Shown piece after piece: positions 1-9,004 of a stretch of 64,000 nucleotides of DNA (position 1 is the stretch's first letter; each line of letters begins with the position of its first letter). Under the pieces are notes generated by a model that was not told where the DNA came from, did not search any database, and saw nothing but the letters and a program-made list of their open reading frames with translations. Made by a program: the position numbers and the translations under genes. The DNA comes from an uncultured Polaribacter sp. (GTDB lineage Bacteria > Bacteroidota > Bacteroidia > Flavobacteriales > Flavobacteriaceae), in the NCBI RefSeq assembly GCF_947497695.1, contig NZ_CANMHM010000002.1:372001-436000 (forward strand). Direction: 5' to 3'.

Positions 1-861
1 TATCCTGAAATGCCAGGTACTTTAGAGCGTGTTTTTGTAAAAGAAGGTCAAAAAGTTTCTAAAGGACAAATTTTAGCAAAAATTGATGATGGAGGAATGG
101 CACAACAAGTAGCACAATTAGAGGCTACAACAGCATTGGCTAAAACTACTTTTGAACGTCAAAAAAGACTTTGGGATCAAAAAATAGGATCAGAAATTCA
201 ATTCCTACAAACAGAAACACAATTTACTGCTCAAAAAAACACTTTAGCTCAACTAAAAAAACAGTTAGAAAAAGCTACAATTAGAGCTCCTTTTTCTGGT
301 ATTATTGATGATGTTATTAAAAACCAAGGTACTATTGTTGCTCCTGGCATGGGTTCTGAAGTTTTTAGAATTGTAAACCTTAATAATATGTATATTGAGG
401 CTTCAGTTCCAGAAAATTATATTTCTGATATTAGAACTGGTAAGGCTGTAGAAATTATGTTTCCTGTTTTAGGAAGCTCTTTAAACACAAAAATTAGGCA
501 AACTGGTAATTTTATAGACCCTGCTAACAGAACCTTTAAAGTAGAAATTGCAGTACCAAATAAAGATAGAAGTATAAAACCAAATCTTACTGCTAAACTA
601 AAAATTAACGACTATACAAACACAGAAGCTATCTTAATTCCACAAAGTATTTTATCAGAAAATGCGGAAGGACAACAATATGTATATGTAATTAAAAATA
701 TCAACAATAATATAGGAACCGCAAAACAAGTGGTTGTTACAACTGGTAAAACCCAAGGAGATATTATAGAAGTTTTAAAAGGTGTTGCTGAAGGAGATAT
801 TTTGATACAAGCTGGTGCAAGAACTGTAAAAGACGGACAAGAAATTAAAATTAGTGAATAG
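1..861 (+). CDS. RND efflux periplasmic adaptor (HlyD/AcrA family), 5'-truncated
   Basis: The reading frame is open from base 1, so the true start, signal peptide and N-terminus lie outside the window. What remains shows the lipoyl-like half-motif (GTLERVFVKEGQKVSKGQ), a coiled-coil hairpin with heptad-like leucines and glutamines around residues 35-85, a second lipoyl half (APFSGIIDDVIKNQGTIV), and then beta-barrel and membrane-proximal domains. It should link an inner-membrane RND pump to an outer-membrane TolC channel in the periplasm. The RND permease follows after 35 bp, so the two are an operon. The TolC partner is presumably upstream. The drug-export type is more likely than the metal type because no His/Met-rich segment is visible. 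Confidence 0.93.
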   Translation, partial: YPEMPGTLERVFVKEGQKVSKGQILAKIDDGGMAQQVAQLEATTALAKTTFERQKRLWDQKIGSEIQFLQTETQFTAQKNTLAQLKKQLEKATIRAPFSGIIDDVIKNQGTIVAPGMGSEVFRIVNLNNMYIEASVPENYISDIRTGKAVEIMFPVLGSSLNTKIRQTGNFIDPANRTFKVEIAVPNKDRSIKPNLTAKLKINDYTNTEAILIPQSILSENAEGQQYVYVIKNINNNIGTAKQVVVTTGKTQGDIIEVLKGVAEGDILIQAGARTVKDGQEIKISE

Positions 862-896
862 ACTACAATTTACGAACGTCTAAAAACGAACAACTA

Positions 897-3800
897 ATGA
901 CTAAAAATAAGAAAAAAACAGATAAAGAATTTAAACTTTCATCGTGGGCAATTTCTAACAAAACTACCATGTATGTTTTAATAATTCTAATCTTAGGCTT
1001 AGGGATGTCTGCATATTTCAATATGCCAAGAGAAGATTTTCCAGAAATTAAAGAAACTAAAATTTACATCAGTACCTTATATCCTGGAAATACTGCTGAA
1101 GATATAGAAAAACTAATTACAGATCCTTTAGAGGACCAATTAAAAGGAATTAGTGGTATTGTAGAAATTACCTCAACATCTCAAGAAGATTATTCTATGA
1201 TTATAGTAGAATTTGATGACGATATGGATGTTGAAGTTGCCAAACAACGTGTCAAAGACAAGTTAGATACCGAAAAAGCGTCTGAAGATTGGCCTACTTT
1301 TAATGGTGCAAAAGTAGATCCAAATGCTTTTGATTTAAATATTTCTGAAGAAGTACCTTTTTTAAATATCAATATTTCTGGTGATTTTCCACTTCAAAAA
1401 TTAAAAGAATTTGCAGAATATTTACAAGATGATATTGAAGATTTAACAGAAGTTAAACAGGCAGACATTAGAGGTGTACAAGACAGAGAAGTAGAAATTG
1501 CTGTAGACATATACAAAATGATGGCAATGCAAGTTAGTTTTGATGATATTACTGCTGCTATACAAAGAGGTAACGTAACCTCTTCTGCTGGAAATTTAAT
1601 TGCAAGTGGCCAAAGAAGAACCGTTAGAATTTTAGGAGAAATAGATACACCAACAGACTTAAACAATTTTGTAATCAAATCAGAAAAAGGAAGTCCTATT
1701 TACCTTAAAGACGTAGCAACTGTTCGTTTTAGAGAAAAAGACAAAACTACCTATGCCAGAAAAGATGGCAAACAAGTAGTAATGTTAGATGTTAAAAAAC
1801 GTGCAGGAAAAAATATGGTTGCTGCTGCAGATCAAGTAAAAATAATTGTAGAAAAAGCAAAAGCAGAATTTTTCCCTTCTAATTTAAATGTAACAATTAC
1901 CAACGATTTATCAGACAAAACCATTGGTCAAGTAGATGATTTGGTTAACAACATTATTTTTGGAATTATATTAGTTGTAACTGTTTTAATGTTCTTTTTA
2001 GGCTTTAAAAATGCCTTATTTGTAGGTTTTGCCATACCAATGTCTATGTTTATGTCTTTAATGATACTAGGTGCAATGGGTTACACACTAAATACCATGA
2101 TTCTTTTTGGATTAATTATGGGACTAGGTATGTTGGTAGATAATGGTATTGTGGTTGTAGAAAACGTATATCGTTTAATGGATGAGGAAGGCCTCTCTAG
2201 AGTGGAAGCTGCTAAAAAAGGGATTGGAGAAATTGCATTTCCTATTATTATTTCTACTATAACAACAGTAGCTGCATTTGTTCCTTTAGGTTTGTGGCCT
2301 GGACTTTTTGGTCAGTTTATGATTTACTTCCCAATAACACTTTCTGTTGTTTTAGGATCGTCTTTATTTGTTGCTATTTTCTTTAATTCTGTTTTAGTTT
2401 CTCAGTTTATGACAACAGAAGACAAAGACATGCCTGTTAAAAAATTAATTACGATCTCTTTAATTGTTGGTCTAATTGGTTTGCTAATTTTAATTTTTGG
2501 TGGCGAATATAGAGGCTTAGGTTCTGTAATGATATTTACAGCAATTATGTTGTGGGTGTACAGATTATTCTTAAGAAAAGCTGCTAATTATTTTCAGAAA
2601 AACACCTTAGTTTCTTTAGAGAATTTTTATGAAAAAACTTTAAAAAGTGCTCTTTCTAATTGGAAACCTTATGCAATTACTATTGGTACTTTTGTTCTAT
2701 TATTTATCGCTTTTGCTGGTTTTGGATGGTCTGTAGGAACTCAAAGAACTAAAATTGAATTTTTTCCTGATAATAAACCAAATCAAGTTGTGGTTTATAT
2801 TGAATATCCTCAAGGTACAGATATAGAAAGAACCAATACAATTACCAAAGAAATTGAGCAAAAAGTAGCTAGTATTTTAAATGAAAATATCTACATGGAT
2901 AATGGCTACAATTTTATGGTAGAAAGTGCTGTTTCTCAAGTGGGTGAAGGTGCTGGAAACCCCCAAACAGATGGAGGGTCTGCAGCAGAAATGCCTCATA
3001 AAGGTAAAATTACAGCTTCTATGCGTCAGTACAAATACAGACGCGGACAAGACAGTGAGGTTTTAAGACAAAAAGTACAAGAAGCCTTAACAGGTATTTA
3101 TCCTGGAGTTTTAATTTCTGTAGAAAAAGATGCAAATGGACCACCAACTGGCGCACCAATTAACATAGAACTAGAAGGTGATGATTATGAAGAATTAATT
3201 GCTGCAGCAGAAAAAATGAGGGTTTTTGTAAATTCTAGAAACGTACCAGGTGTAGATGAGTTAAAAATTGATGTAAACAAAGACAAGCCTTCTATGAAGG
3301 TACTTGTAGATAGAGAAAAAGCAGGAGAGTTAGGCGTTTCAACTGGGCAAGTTGGCCAACAATTACGTAACGCTATTTTTGGTGCAAAAGCAGGTATCTA
3401 TAAAGAAGATGGAGATGATTATGATATCAATGTGCGTTTTAACAAAGATATCAGATACAATAAAAGTGCACTTTTTAATCAAAAAATTACATTTAGAGAC
3501 AATACTGGCCAGATAAAATCGATACCTGTTTCTGCTGTGGCTACACAAAGTAATACTTCTGGTTTTAGTGCTATAAAACACAGAGATACAAAACGTGTAG
3601 TTACTGTATATTCTCAATTAGCACCTGGTTATGTAGATGCTGGTGCTGTTGTTAATCAAATTAAAGAAGAAATGAAAAGTTATAATGGTATTTCTAATAA
3701 TATTAGAATCGATTATACTGGGCAAATTGAAGAGCAAAATAAGCAACAAGCCTTTTTAGGTGGTGCGTTTTTTAAAGGTTTGGCTTTAATTTTCTTTATC

Positions 3801-4388
3801 TTAATTTTTCAATTTAATTCGGTTTCTAAGCCAGCAATTATTATGATTGCCATCTTTTTAAGTTTTATTGGGGTTTTTGGTGGTATTGTACTTACAGGAA
3901 GTTCTTTTGTAATTATGATGACAATGATGGGAATTATTTCACTCGCAGGAATTGTAGTAAACAACGGAGTTGTTCTACTAGATTACGCACAACTTTTAAT
4001 TGATAGAAGAAAAGAGGATTTAAATATTGATGAAAAAGATTTTCTACCAATTGATGAATTGTTTTTAAGTGTAGTAAAAGCAGGTAAAGCACGTTTAAGA
4101 CCTGTATTGTTAACTGCAATTACTACTATTTTAGGATTGATTCCTTTAGCAATTGGCTTAAATATTAACTTTTTTACTTTATTTGGCGAGTTTGACGCTA
4201 ATATTTATATGGGTGGAGATAATGTTGTTTTCTGGGGACCTTTAGCTTGGACTGTTATTTATGGTTTACTAATTGCTACTTTTTTAACATTGGTAGTTGT
4301 GCCTATTTTATTCTTTTTAATTACAAAGTTTAAAATGAGAATTAAAGGACAATTAAAATTAGAAAATCAAATTGACCAAATAGGTTAA
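897..4388 (+). CDS. RND multidrug efflux permease (AcrB/MexB-like)
   Basis: This 1163-residue inner-membrane proton/drug antiporter matches the usual length of ACR_tran permeases. A short cytoplasmic N-terminus (about 20 residues) leads into TM1 (TTMYVLIILILGLGMSAYF), followed by the classic PEI-type start of the first periplasmic loop (REDFPEIKETKIYISTLYPG). The TM4 segment GLIMGLGMLVDNGIVVVENV carries the acidic residue of the proton relay, and a second set of helices follows the second periplasmic loop near residues 960-1150. It lies 35 bp after the adaptor gene and ends at a strong terminator. It differs clearly from the CusA/CzcA-type permeases further along. The substrate cannot be read from the sequence. 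Confidence 0.95.
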   Translation: MTKNKKKTDKEFKLSSWAISNKTTMYVLIILILGLGMSAYFNMPREDFPEIKETKIYISTLYPGNTAEDIEKLITDPLEDQLKGISGIVEITSTSQEDYSMIIVEFDDDMDVEVAKQRVKDKLDTEKASEDWPTFNGAKVDPNAFDLNISEEVPFLNINISGDFPLQKLKEFAEYLQDDIEDLTEVKQADIRGVQDREVEIAVDIYKMMAMQVSFDDITAAIQRGNVTSSAGNLIASGQRRTVRILGEIDTPTDLNNFVIKSEKGSPIYLKDVATVRFREKDKTTYARKDGKQVVMLDVKKRAGKNMVAAADQVKIIVEKAKAEFFPSNLNVTITNDLSDKTIGQVDDLVNNIIFGIILVVTVLMFFLGFKNALFVGFAIPMSMFMSLMILGAMGYTLNTMILFGLIMGLGMLVDNGIVVVENVYRLMDEEGLSRVEAAKKGIGEIAFPIIISTITTVAAFVPLGLWPGLFGQFMIYFPITLSVVLGSSLFVAIFFNSVLVSQFMTTEDKDMPVKKLITISLIVGLIGLLILIFGGEYRGLGSVMIFTAIMLWVYRLFLRKAANYFQKNTLVSLENFYEKTLKSALSNWKPYAITIGTFVLLFIAFAGFGWSVGTQRTKIEFFPDNKPNQVVVYIEYPQGTDIERTNTITKEIEQKVASILNENIYMDNGYNFMVESAVSQVGEGAGNPQTDGGSAAEMPHKGKITASMRQYKYRRGQDSEVLRQKVQEALTGIYPGVLISVEKDANGPPTGAPINIELEGDDYEELIAAAEKMRVFVNSRNVPGVDELKIDVNKDKPSMKVLVDREKAGELGVSTGQVGQQLRNAIFGAKAGIYKEDGDDYDINVRFNKDIRYNKSALFNQKITFRDNTGQIKSIPVSAVATQSNTSGFSAIKHRDTKRVVTVYSQLAPGYVDAGAVVNQIKEEMKSYNGISNNIRIDYTGQIEEQNKQQAFLGGAFFKGLALIFFILIFQFNSVSKPAIIMIAIFLSFIGVFGGIVLTGSSFVIMMTMMGIISLAGIVVNNGVVLLDYAQLLIDRRKEDLNIDEKDFLPIDELFLSVVKAGKARLRPVLLTAITTILGLIPLAIGLNINFFTLFGEFDANIYMGGDNVVFWGPLAWTVIYGLLIATFLTLVVVPILFFLITKFKMRIKGQLKLENQIDQIG

Positions 4389-4420
4389 TCATTATTATAC
4401 TTTATATCATCATACTTAAA

Positions 4421-4459
4421 AAAAGAGGTTAAAATCAATTTGATTTTAACCTCTTTTTT
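4421..4459. terminator. Rho-independent terminator after the RND operon
   Basis: A perfect 17-bp stem (4421-4437 against 4441-4457) with a 3-base loop is followed by a T run. It sits 33 bp after the permease stop and separates the efflux operon from recX. Confidence 0.9.
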
Positions 4460-4460
4460 G

Positions 4461-4468
4461 TAATTTCG
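4461..4468 (+). promoter_or_regulatory. Putative -7 promoter box for recX
   Basis: TAATTTCG resembles the Bacteroidota -7 consensus TAnnTTTG. It lies only 5 bases before the recX ATG, immediately after the terminator, so transcription would start at or very near the initiation codon (a leaderless or near-leaderless mRNA). No clear -33 box is seen, because that region is occupied by the terminator. Confidence 0.45.
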
Positions 4469-4473
4469 AGAAC

Positions 4474-4953
4474 ATGTTAAAAAAAGAAAAAAAATCTTTT
4501 ACGGTTGATGAAATTAAACGAAAGTTAGAAAACTACTGTGTTTACCAAGATAGATGTCACAAAGAAATAGAAGAAAAAATGTGGGATTATCAGTTGATAC
4601 CAGAAGCAAAAGAAATGATTCTTTTAAGCCTGATGAAAGATAACTTTTTAAACGAAGAACGTTTTGCTAAAAGTTATGCTCGTGGAAAATTCAGAATTAA
4701 AAGTTGGGGAAAACCACGTATTGTTAGAGAATTAAAATTTAGAGATATTTCTGCTTACAACATTAAAACAGCTTTAAAAGAAATTGATGAAACTGAATAC
4801 ATAAAAACTATTTACAGAATTACAGAAAACAGAAATAACGTAATTTCTGAACCAAATATTTATAAAAGAAAGAAAAAGCTTACTGATTTTTTAATGAGAA
4901 AGGGGTTTGAAAATGAGTTGATTTTTAAAGTTGTTGGTGAGGTTGTTTCTTAG
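4474..4953 (+). CDS. recX: RecX family regulatory protein
   Basis: This 159-residue protein matches the RecX family, which binds RecA filaments and limits recombinase activity. RecX hallmarks are the three-helix repeats with the pattern SLMKDNFLNEERFAKSYARG followed by a basic stretch (KFRIKSWGKPRIVRELKFR) near residues 65-95. The C-terminus contains another helical repeat (KRKKKLTDFLMRKGFENELI). No recA is adjacent, which is usual in this group. It is monocistronic between a terminator and the structured RNA candidate downstream. Confidence 0.85.
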   Translation: MLKKEKKSFTVDEIKRKLENYCVYQDRCHKEIEEKMWDYQLIPEAKEMILLSLMKDNFLNEERFAKSYARGKFRIKSWGKPRIVRELKFRDISAYNIKTALKEIDETEYIKTIYRITENRNNVISEPNIYKRKKKLTDFLMRKGFENELIFKVVGEVVS

Positions 4954-4989
4954 ATTTAAAAGTAATAAAAATAAATCTATGAATTGGCA

Positions 4990-5070
4990 AACAAGCTTAG
5001 CCCTGATTGAAACGGCATCCTTTTTGCTTTTTCTGCAAAAAGATATAGTGGAAAGCAGGAAATAGCTTCT
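4990..5070 (+). ncRNA. Probable structured non-coding RNA element (flavobacterial conserved motif)
   Basis: The intergenic stretch folds readily. Outer AAGCT (4993) pairs with AGCTT (5064), inner CCCTG pairs with CAGG, and a central TTTTTGC/GCAAAAA hairpin is present, with conserved-looking single-stranded segments (GATTGAAACGGCATCC, GATATAGTGGAAAG). I recognise this wording as a sequence that recurs in many Flavobacteriaceae intergenic regions. It may correspond to the Flavo-1 RNA motif, but that name is from memory and was not checked. Its function is unknown. Confidence 0.6.
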
Positions 5071-5074
5071 AATA

Positions 5075-5680
5075 CTACTGCTTATTTTTCTTTTTTTCTA
5101 ATTCCTCTTTATTTTTAAGATTGATAGATTTTCTAGTAGTACTATCAATCATCGTAGAATCTATACCAATAAAATCTACTTTAATATCGATTTCGTCTTC
5201 AAAACGTTTTTTAGAAAGTATACTATTTATTTTAGAGTTTACAGCAGAAAAAGCACCAATCGTTTTATTTACTTGACTATTAATTTCAGTTGGGGTAATT
5301 GCAGGTATTAAAGTTAAATCTGCCAAACGTAAAGTTTCATTTTCTAAAACATTTACTCTTGCTTTAAAAGACGGAATATCAAAAATTGCAGGTTTTATAC
5401 TGTCTTTTAAACTCTTTACTAAATCTCTTAATTCTAAAGCATTACTTAAAGCTTCATTTGGTGATACTTTTTCAAATTTCTTTAAAAAGTGTTTTACAGT
5501 GTTTAACTCTTTCCAATCTGCTATTACATCTTCAAAATCAGCATTTACATCTATAGCAGAAGCGTGTTTTTTTGCGGTACTTTTCTCAGGAATTTCTTGA
5601 ATTGTTTCTACAATTTCTTTCTTATTACTTTTACAAGAAAAGATGAGTATTGCTAAAAGTAAGATGGTTATTTGTTTCAC
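5075..5680 (-). CDS. Putative lipoprotein of unknown function
   Basis: This 201-residue protein has a lipoprotein signal (MKQITILLLAILIFSC) with the lipobox cysteine at residue 16. The mature part is hydrophilic and mostly helical (KELNTVKHFLKKFEKV; LRDLVKSLKDSIKPAIFDI), ending in a very basic tail (EELEKKKNKQ). No catalytic motif is recognised. It stands alone, convergent with recX and the RNA element. I would expect anchoring to the inner leaflet of the outer membrane; the role is unknown. Confidence 0.8.
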   Translation of the reverse strand: MKQITILLLAILIFSCKSNKKEIVETIQEIPEKSTAKKHASAIDVNADFEDVIADWKELNTVKHFLKKFEKVSPNEALSNALELRDLVKSLKDSIKPAIFDIPSFKARVNVLENETLRLADLTLIPAITPTEINSQVNKTIGAFSAVNSKINSILSKKRFEDEIDIKVDFIGIDSTMIDSTTRKSINLKNKEELEKKKNKQ

Positions 5681-5899
5681 TTCATATAATTCTTAATTAC
5701 AAAAATACACATTTTAGCAGCATCAAAATCTTAATTTATATAAATTGTAACAATCAATAATATTTAAATTATCAATCAAAATAAACTTTGTAAGGTTTCT
5801 GTTTTATTTCGTCTACTTAAAAAACAAAAATAAGAGCTATTTGTAACAAAGGTTACTATTAAAAAAAAACGATAGCTATACCTTTACCTAAAATAATAA

Positions 5900-6514
5900 G
5901 TGATGAAAAAAATTATAGAAAAAAGTTTAGAAAACACATATCAATATCAAGAATATAGAGATTTAGTGAGCAATTTATTAGCAGAGGGTAAAGCTACAGG
6001 TAATGAGCAATCTGATGCTTTAACAAATTATAGTTTGTTAAATGATAAAAGAATGAAACGTTTAGATAAAACGATTAAAATTTCTGAAGAAACAGTTACT
6101 CAAATAAAAAAAGTAAATGAACCACAAACTTGGTTAGTAATTACAGAAGGTTGGTGTGGTGATGCTGCTCAAAACTTACCTGTAATTAACAAAATTGCAG
6201 AAACCAATAATAATATTCATCTAAAATTGGTTTTACGTGATGATAATGAAGATTTGATGAACTTATTTTTAACAAATGGAGGGAAATCAATTCCAAAATT
6301 AATTGCTTTAGACACAGATAACAATGTAATAGACACTTGGGGACCAAGACCTACAGTTGCTACAAAAATGGTTGCTGATTACAAAGCTAAACATGGTGCC
6401 TTAGATGCTAATTTTAAACAAGATTTACAAGTTTGGTACAATAAAAATAAAGGACAAAGTGTACAAGATGATTTTGTAGAATTAGTAAAAAAAGCAGCAT
6501 TAAAAGAAGCATAA
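5900..6514 (+). CDS. Thioredoxin-fold family protein
   Basis: This 204-residue cytoplasmic protein has a thioredoxin-like core around residues 75-160: the beta strand TWLVITEGWCGDAAQNLP is followed by the helix VINKIAETNN, then KLVLRDDNEDLMNLFL and a cis-proline region (GGKSIPKLIALD). The usual CxxC is replaced by a lone cysteine in WCGDA, a known variant in this Bacteroidota family, so classical dithiol exchange is unlikely. Two adjacent ATGs (5900 and 5903) could both start it. It is followed by its own terminator and is probably monocistronic. Confidence 0.85.
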   Translation: MMKKIIEKSLENTYQYQEYRDLVSNLLAEGKATGNEQSDALTNYSLLNDKRMKRLDKTIKISEETVTQIKKVNEPQTWLVITEGWCGDAAQNLPVINKIAETNNNIHLKLVLRDDNEDLMNLFLTNGGKSIPKLIALDTDNNVIDTWGPRPTVATKMVADYKAKHGALDANFKQDLQVWYNKNKGQSVQDDFVELVKKAALKEA

Positions 6515-6534
6515 TTATTTAAATTATAAAAATT

Positions 6535-6572
6535 AAAACTGCAAGTTCATAAATGGATTTGCAGTTTTTCTT
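6535..6572 (+). terminator. Rho-independent terminator
   Basis: A 10-bp stem (AAAACTGCAA at 6535-6544 against TTGCAGTTTT at 6559-6568) is followed by a T-rich stretch, 20 bp after the thioredoxin-fold gene. Confidence 0.75.
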
Positions 6573-6605
6573 TTCTGTATCTTTACACCGAAAAATTATA
6601 TAAAA

Positions 6606-7088
6606 ATGCTTGTAGATTATTCTTTAATTACTGATGATGCAAAAGTTTGGATTTACCCTTCTAGTAGAAAATTTTATCCGAATGAAATTGAAGGTATTGA
6701 AAACAAAGTAAAAGCTTTTATTGAAAGTTGGAAAACGGATGATGAAAACTTTAAAGCCTCATACAAATTTCTATACAACCGTTTTATTATTTTGTTTGCC
6801 GATACTGAAAACACAGCTTTAACAAACTCAGACATTGATTGTTCTGTTTCATTTATTTTAGCACTACAGCAAGAATATAAAGTAGAATTGTTAGATAAAA
6901 TGAATGCTTGTTTTAAACAAGGAGAACATATACAATACAAAGAGTTAAAAGACTTTAAAAAACTACTAAAAAATAGAGCTCTTACTGGAAAAAGCATCAT
7001 TTTTGACAACCTAATTACCTCTAAAATTGATTTTGATAATAACTGGGAAATTCCTCTTGAGGAAAGCTGGTATAATAGATATTTGTAA
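6606..7088 (+). CDS. Conserved flavobacterial protein, function unknown
   Basis: This 160-residue soluble protein begins MLVDYSLITDDAKVWIYPSS and contains FIESWKTDDENFKASYKFLYNRFIIL. Homologues in Flavobacteriia are often labelled 'ABC transporter ATPase', but no Walker A, signature or Walker B motif is present here, so that name is unsupported. It has no signal peptide or membrane segment. It is conserved in length and sequence style as far as I can recall. It is monocistronic, with a possible -7 box (TATCTTTA) about 20 bp upstream. Confidence 0.8.
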   Translation: MLVDYSLITDDAKVWIYPSSRKFYPNEIEGIENKVKAFIESWKTDDENFKASYKFLYNRFIILFADTENTALTNSDIDCSVSFILALQQEYKVELLDKMNACFKQGEHIQYKELKDFKKLLKNRALTGKSIIFDNLITSKIDFDNNWEIPLEESWYNRYL

Positions 7089-7140
7089 GCTAAAAAACAT
7101 TTTAAGATTATTATCTTGAATCTATTTTAAAAACAATACT

Positions 7141-7210
7141 GTCTTGCTGAGCTTGTAGAAAGATATTTTAAGTATTCACAAAAAAAGTCTTCAACAAGCT
7201 CAGATTGACA
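7141..7210. repeat. REP-like dispersed hairpin repeat
   Basis: CTGAGCTTGT (7147-7156) and ACAAGCTCAG (7194-7203) form a perfect 10-bp inverted repeat flanked by TCTTG and ATTGACA. The same wording recurs at 10577-10633, and a related element is at 54686-54714. It lies between two convergent genes. Confidence 0.65.
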
Positions 7211-7289
7211 AAATCTTAGTGTAATTGTGAAATATTAAACAACAAAAAATAGTTTTTCTCCACATCAACTATATAAACTATTATATCTT

Positions 7290-7676
7290 TTACTTCTCTA
7301 AAATACTAGCAATATTAGGTTTAAAATAATTAGGCCCTTTTAACACTTTACCATCTTCTCTGTATATAGGTTTGCCATCTTCGCCTAATTTACTCATATT
7401 ACTTCGCTGAATTTCATTAAAAACCTCTTCAATTTTATCTTGCATTCCATGTTCTATAATTGTGCCACATAAAATATACAACATATCACCTAAAGCATCT
7501 GCAACCTCAACCAAATCATTGTTTTGTGCTGCTTCTAAATACTCTTCATTTTCTTCTTTCATCAGCTCAAAACGAAGGTTTTTTCTATCTTCTCCAATAT
7601 TTACAATTGGTTTTTGATGCATATTTAATTTAAATGCAGTATGAAATTCGGTTACTGCTGCTATTTTGTTTTTCAT
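7290..7676 (-). CDS. MazG-like nucleoside triphosphate pyrophosphohydrolase
   Basis: This 128-residue protein of the all-alpha NTP pyrophosphatase superfamily hydrolyses NTPs or dNTPs to NMP and pyrophosphate. The metal-binding signature is visible: ELMKEENEEYLEAAQNNDLVE near residues 38-58, followed by VADALGDMLYILCG. The C-terminal part (SNMSKLGEDGKPIYREDGKV) is typical of the phosphoribosyl-ATP pyrophosphohydrolase-like members found in Bacteroidota and phages. The substrate is not determined by the sequence. It is an isolated gene. Confidence 0.88.
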   Translation of the reverse strand: MKNKIAAVTEFHTAFKLNMHQKPIVNIGEDRKNLRFELMKEENEEYLEAAQNNDLVEVADALGDMLYILCGTIIEHGMQDKIEEVFNEIQRSNMSKLGEDGKPIYREDGKVLKGPNYFKPNIASILEK

Positions 7677-7866
7677 TTATTAATAATTTTATGACTGATA
7701 TAATGATACAAGAAGTTATTATAAAAACGATACCTTTCTTTATTTAATTTGTAATTTTACAAAATCAAAATTTTGATGATTTTAGGTAGACAATATATAG
7801 AAACTTATTGATAAAATAAAGGCTTCTCTTTTGCTATTCACAAACAACTTTAAAAAAACACAAACT

Positions 7867-8073
7867 ATGTTTTTAGGTGCTTATTTTACAACAGGAAGAA
7901 TTGTTTTTATGATTTTTTTTATCTTTGCTTTTATAGCTTTAATGATTTATAGCTACAGAAAAGATATTAAAAACCACGATCGTTATTATAAAGGTGCTGG
8001 AAAAAAAGTAATTATTTATGGTGGATTAATTATTGCAATTTTTGTGGCAATTCGTTTTTTGTTTGGGAATTAG
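7867..8073 (+). CDS. Small membrane protein, unknown
   Basis: This 68-residue protein has two predicted membrane segments: GRIVFMIFFIFAFIALMIYSY (about 9-29) and a C-terminal helix (VIIYGGLIIAIFVAIRFLF). A short charged loop (RKDIKNHDRYYKGAGKK) links them. An in-frame TTG at 7831 would add 12 residues, but the ATG at 7867 gives a normal N-terminus (MFLGAYFTTGR). Convergent with the channel gene, 4 bp from its end. No function is recognised. Confidence 0.7.
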   Translation: MFLGAYFTTGRIVFMIFFIFAFIALMIYSYRKDIKNHDRYYKGAGKKVIIYGGLIIAIFVAIRFLFGN

Positions 8074-8077
8074 CAAA

Positions 8078-8994
8078 CTACATTTTTTCTACCTCACTTA
8101 ATTTATCATGGTCTAAAATGGTAAAACCTTCTTCATCAAAACTAGCTGAAGGCACGTATTTTACATCTAATTCTAAGTTATCAAAATCATACGAATAAAT
8201 TTGATACACTTTTTGAGCAAAAGATTCTTCGTGATAATTTAAAAGAAGATATAAAAAAGCATCTAAATTTTTTATTTCTTTATTAGTGTATCTATACAAA
8301 GGACTTTTTTCATCAATAACATGTACAACTGTCCAAATTGTTGGTAAATACATTATTTTGTTTCTTTCTAAATTTAAAGTAAAAAAATTCTTTTAAAAAC
8401 GCCATTTTCATCCTTATTTGTAATAGATAGTGTTACCTTAATTTCTGGCTCTATCATTACTGTTTTTCTACTATTCATTAAGCGAAACATAATTGCTCGC
8501 TGATTTTTAAAATCTCTTAAAATAATATTTTTACTAAATTTAATACTTGCCTTTGGCTTAGAAAAACGACCATATAACAAACCTGTTATAAATGAAAAAC
8601 TAAGCAAACCAATCATTGCCTCAAAAGCTGCAATAAAATTTGCAGAGATTCCTTTGGGTGCTATACCTCCATAACCAACTGTTGTAAGTGTTTGTGCACT
8701 AAAGAAAAATCCGTTTAAAAAATCTTCTAAAAAACTTCCCTTAGGTTTTGTTATTTGTTCAATACCAATACCAACATAAAACAACCCAAAAACAATATTT
8801 AAAAGTGTGTAGGCAAAAATTATCAATAAAAAAAAGTGAATCCAAGAAATGTCTATAAAATAGGCATATAAATCGCCAATGTTCTTTTTTCTGTTGATAT
8901 GATTAACATTACTGCTCCCATCATCATTAATAATATCTTGGGCATTTTTGCTAGATTTATATCCAAAACCAGGATCTTTTACTTTTTTTGCCAT
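8078..8994 (-). pseudogene. Inward-rectifier potassium channel (KirBac type), frameshifted
   Basis: Two abutting minus-strand frames together encode a complete KirBac-like channel of about 305 residues. The first (8994-8374) has an amphipathic slide region, TM1 (HFFLLIIFAYTLLNIVFGLF), the pore helix and selectivity filter TVGYGG, TM2, and the start of the cytoplasmic immunoglobulin-like domain (RAIMFRLMNSRK, EIKVTLSI). The second (8353-8078) supplies the rest (LPTIWTVVHVIDEKSPLYRY). The frame breaks at a run of seven A on the plus strand (8381-8387). One extra base there restores a continuous reading (...RIFFTLNLERNKIMYLPTIW). This is a real frameshift mutation, a sequencing homopolymer error, or slippage. 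Confidence 0.85.
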
Positions 8995-9004
8995 GTTGTA
9001 TCTT

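Noticed and set aside
6606..7088. ABC transporter ATPase annotation for this gene
   Set aside because: No Walker A, signature or Walker B motif is present; the familiar database name is not supported by the sequence.
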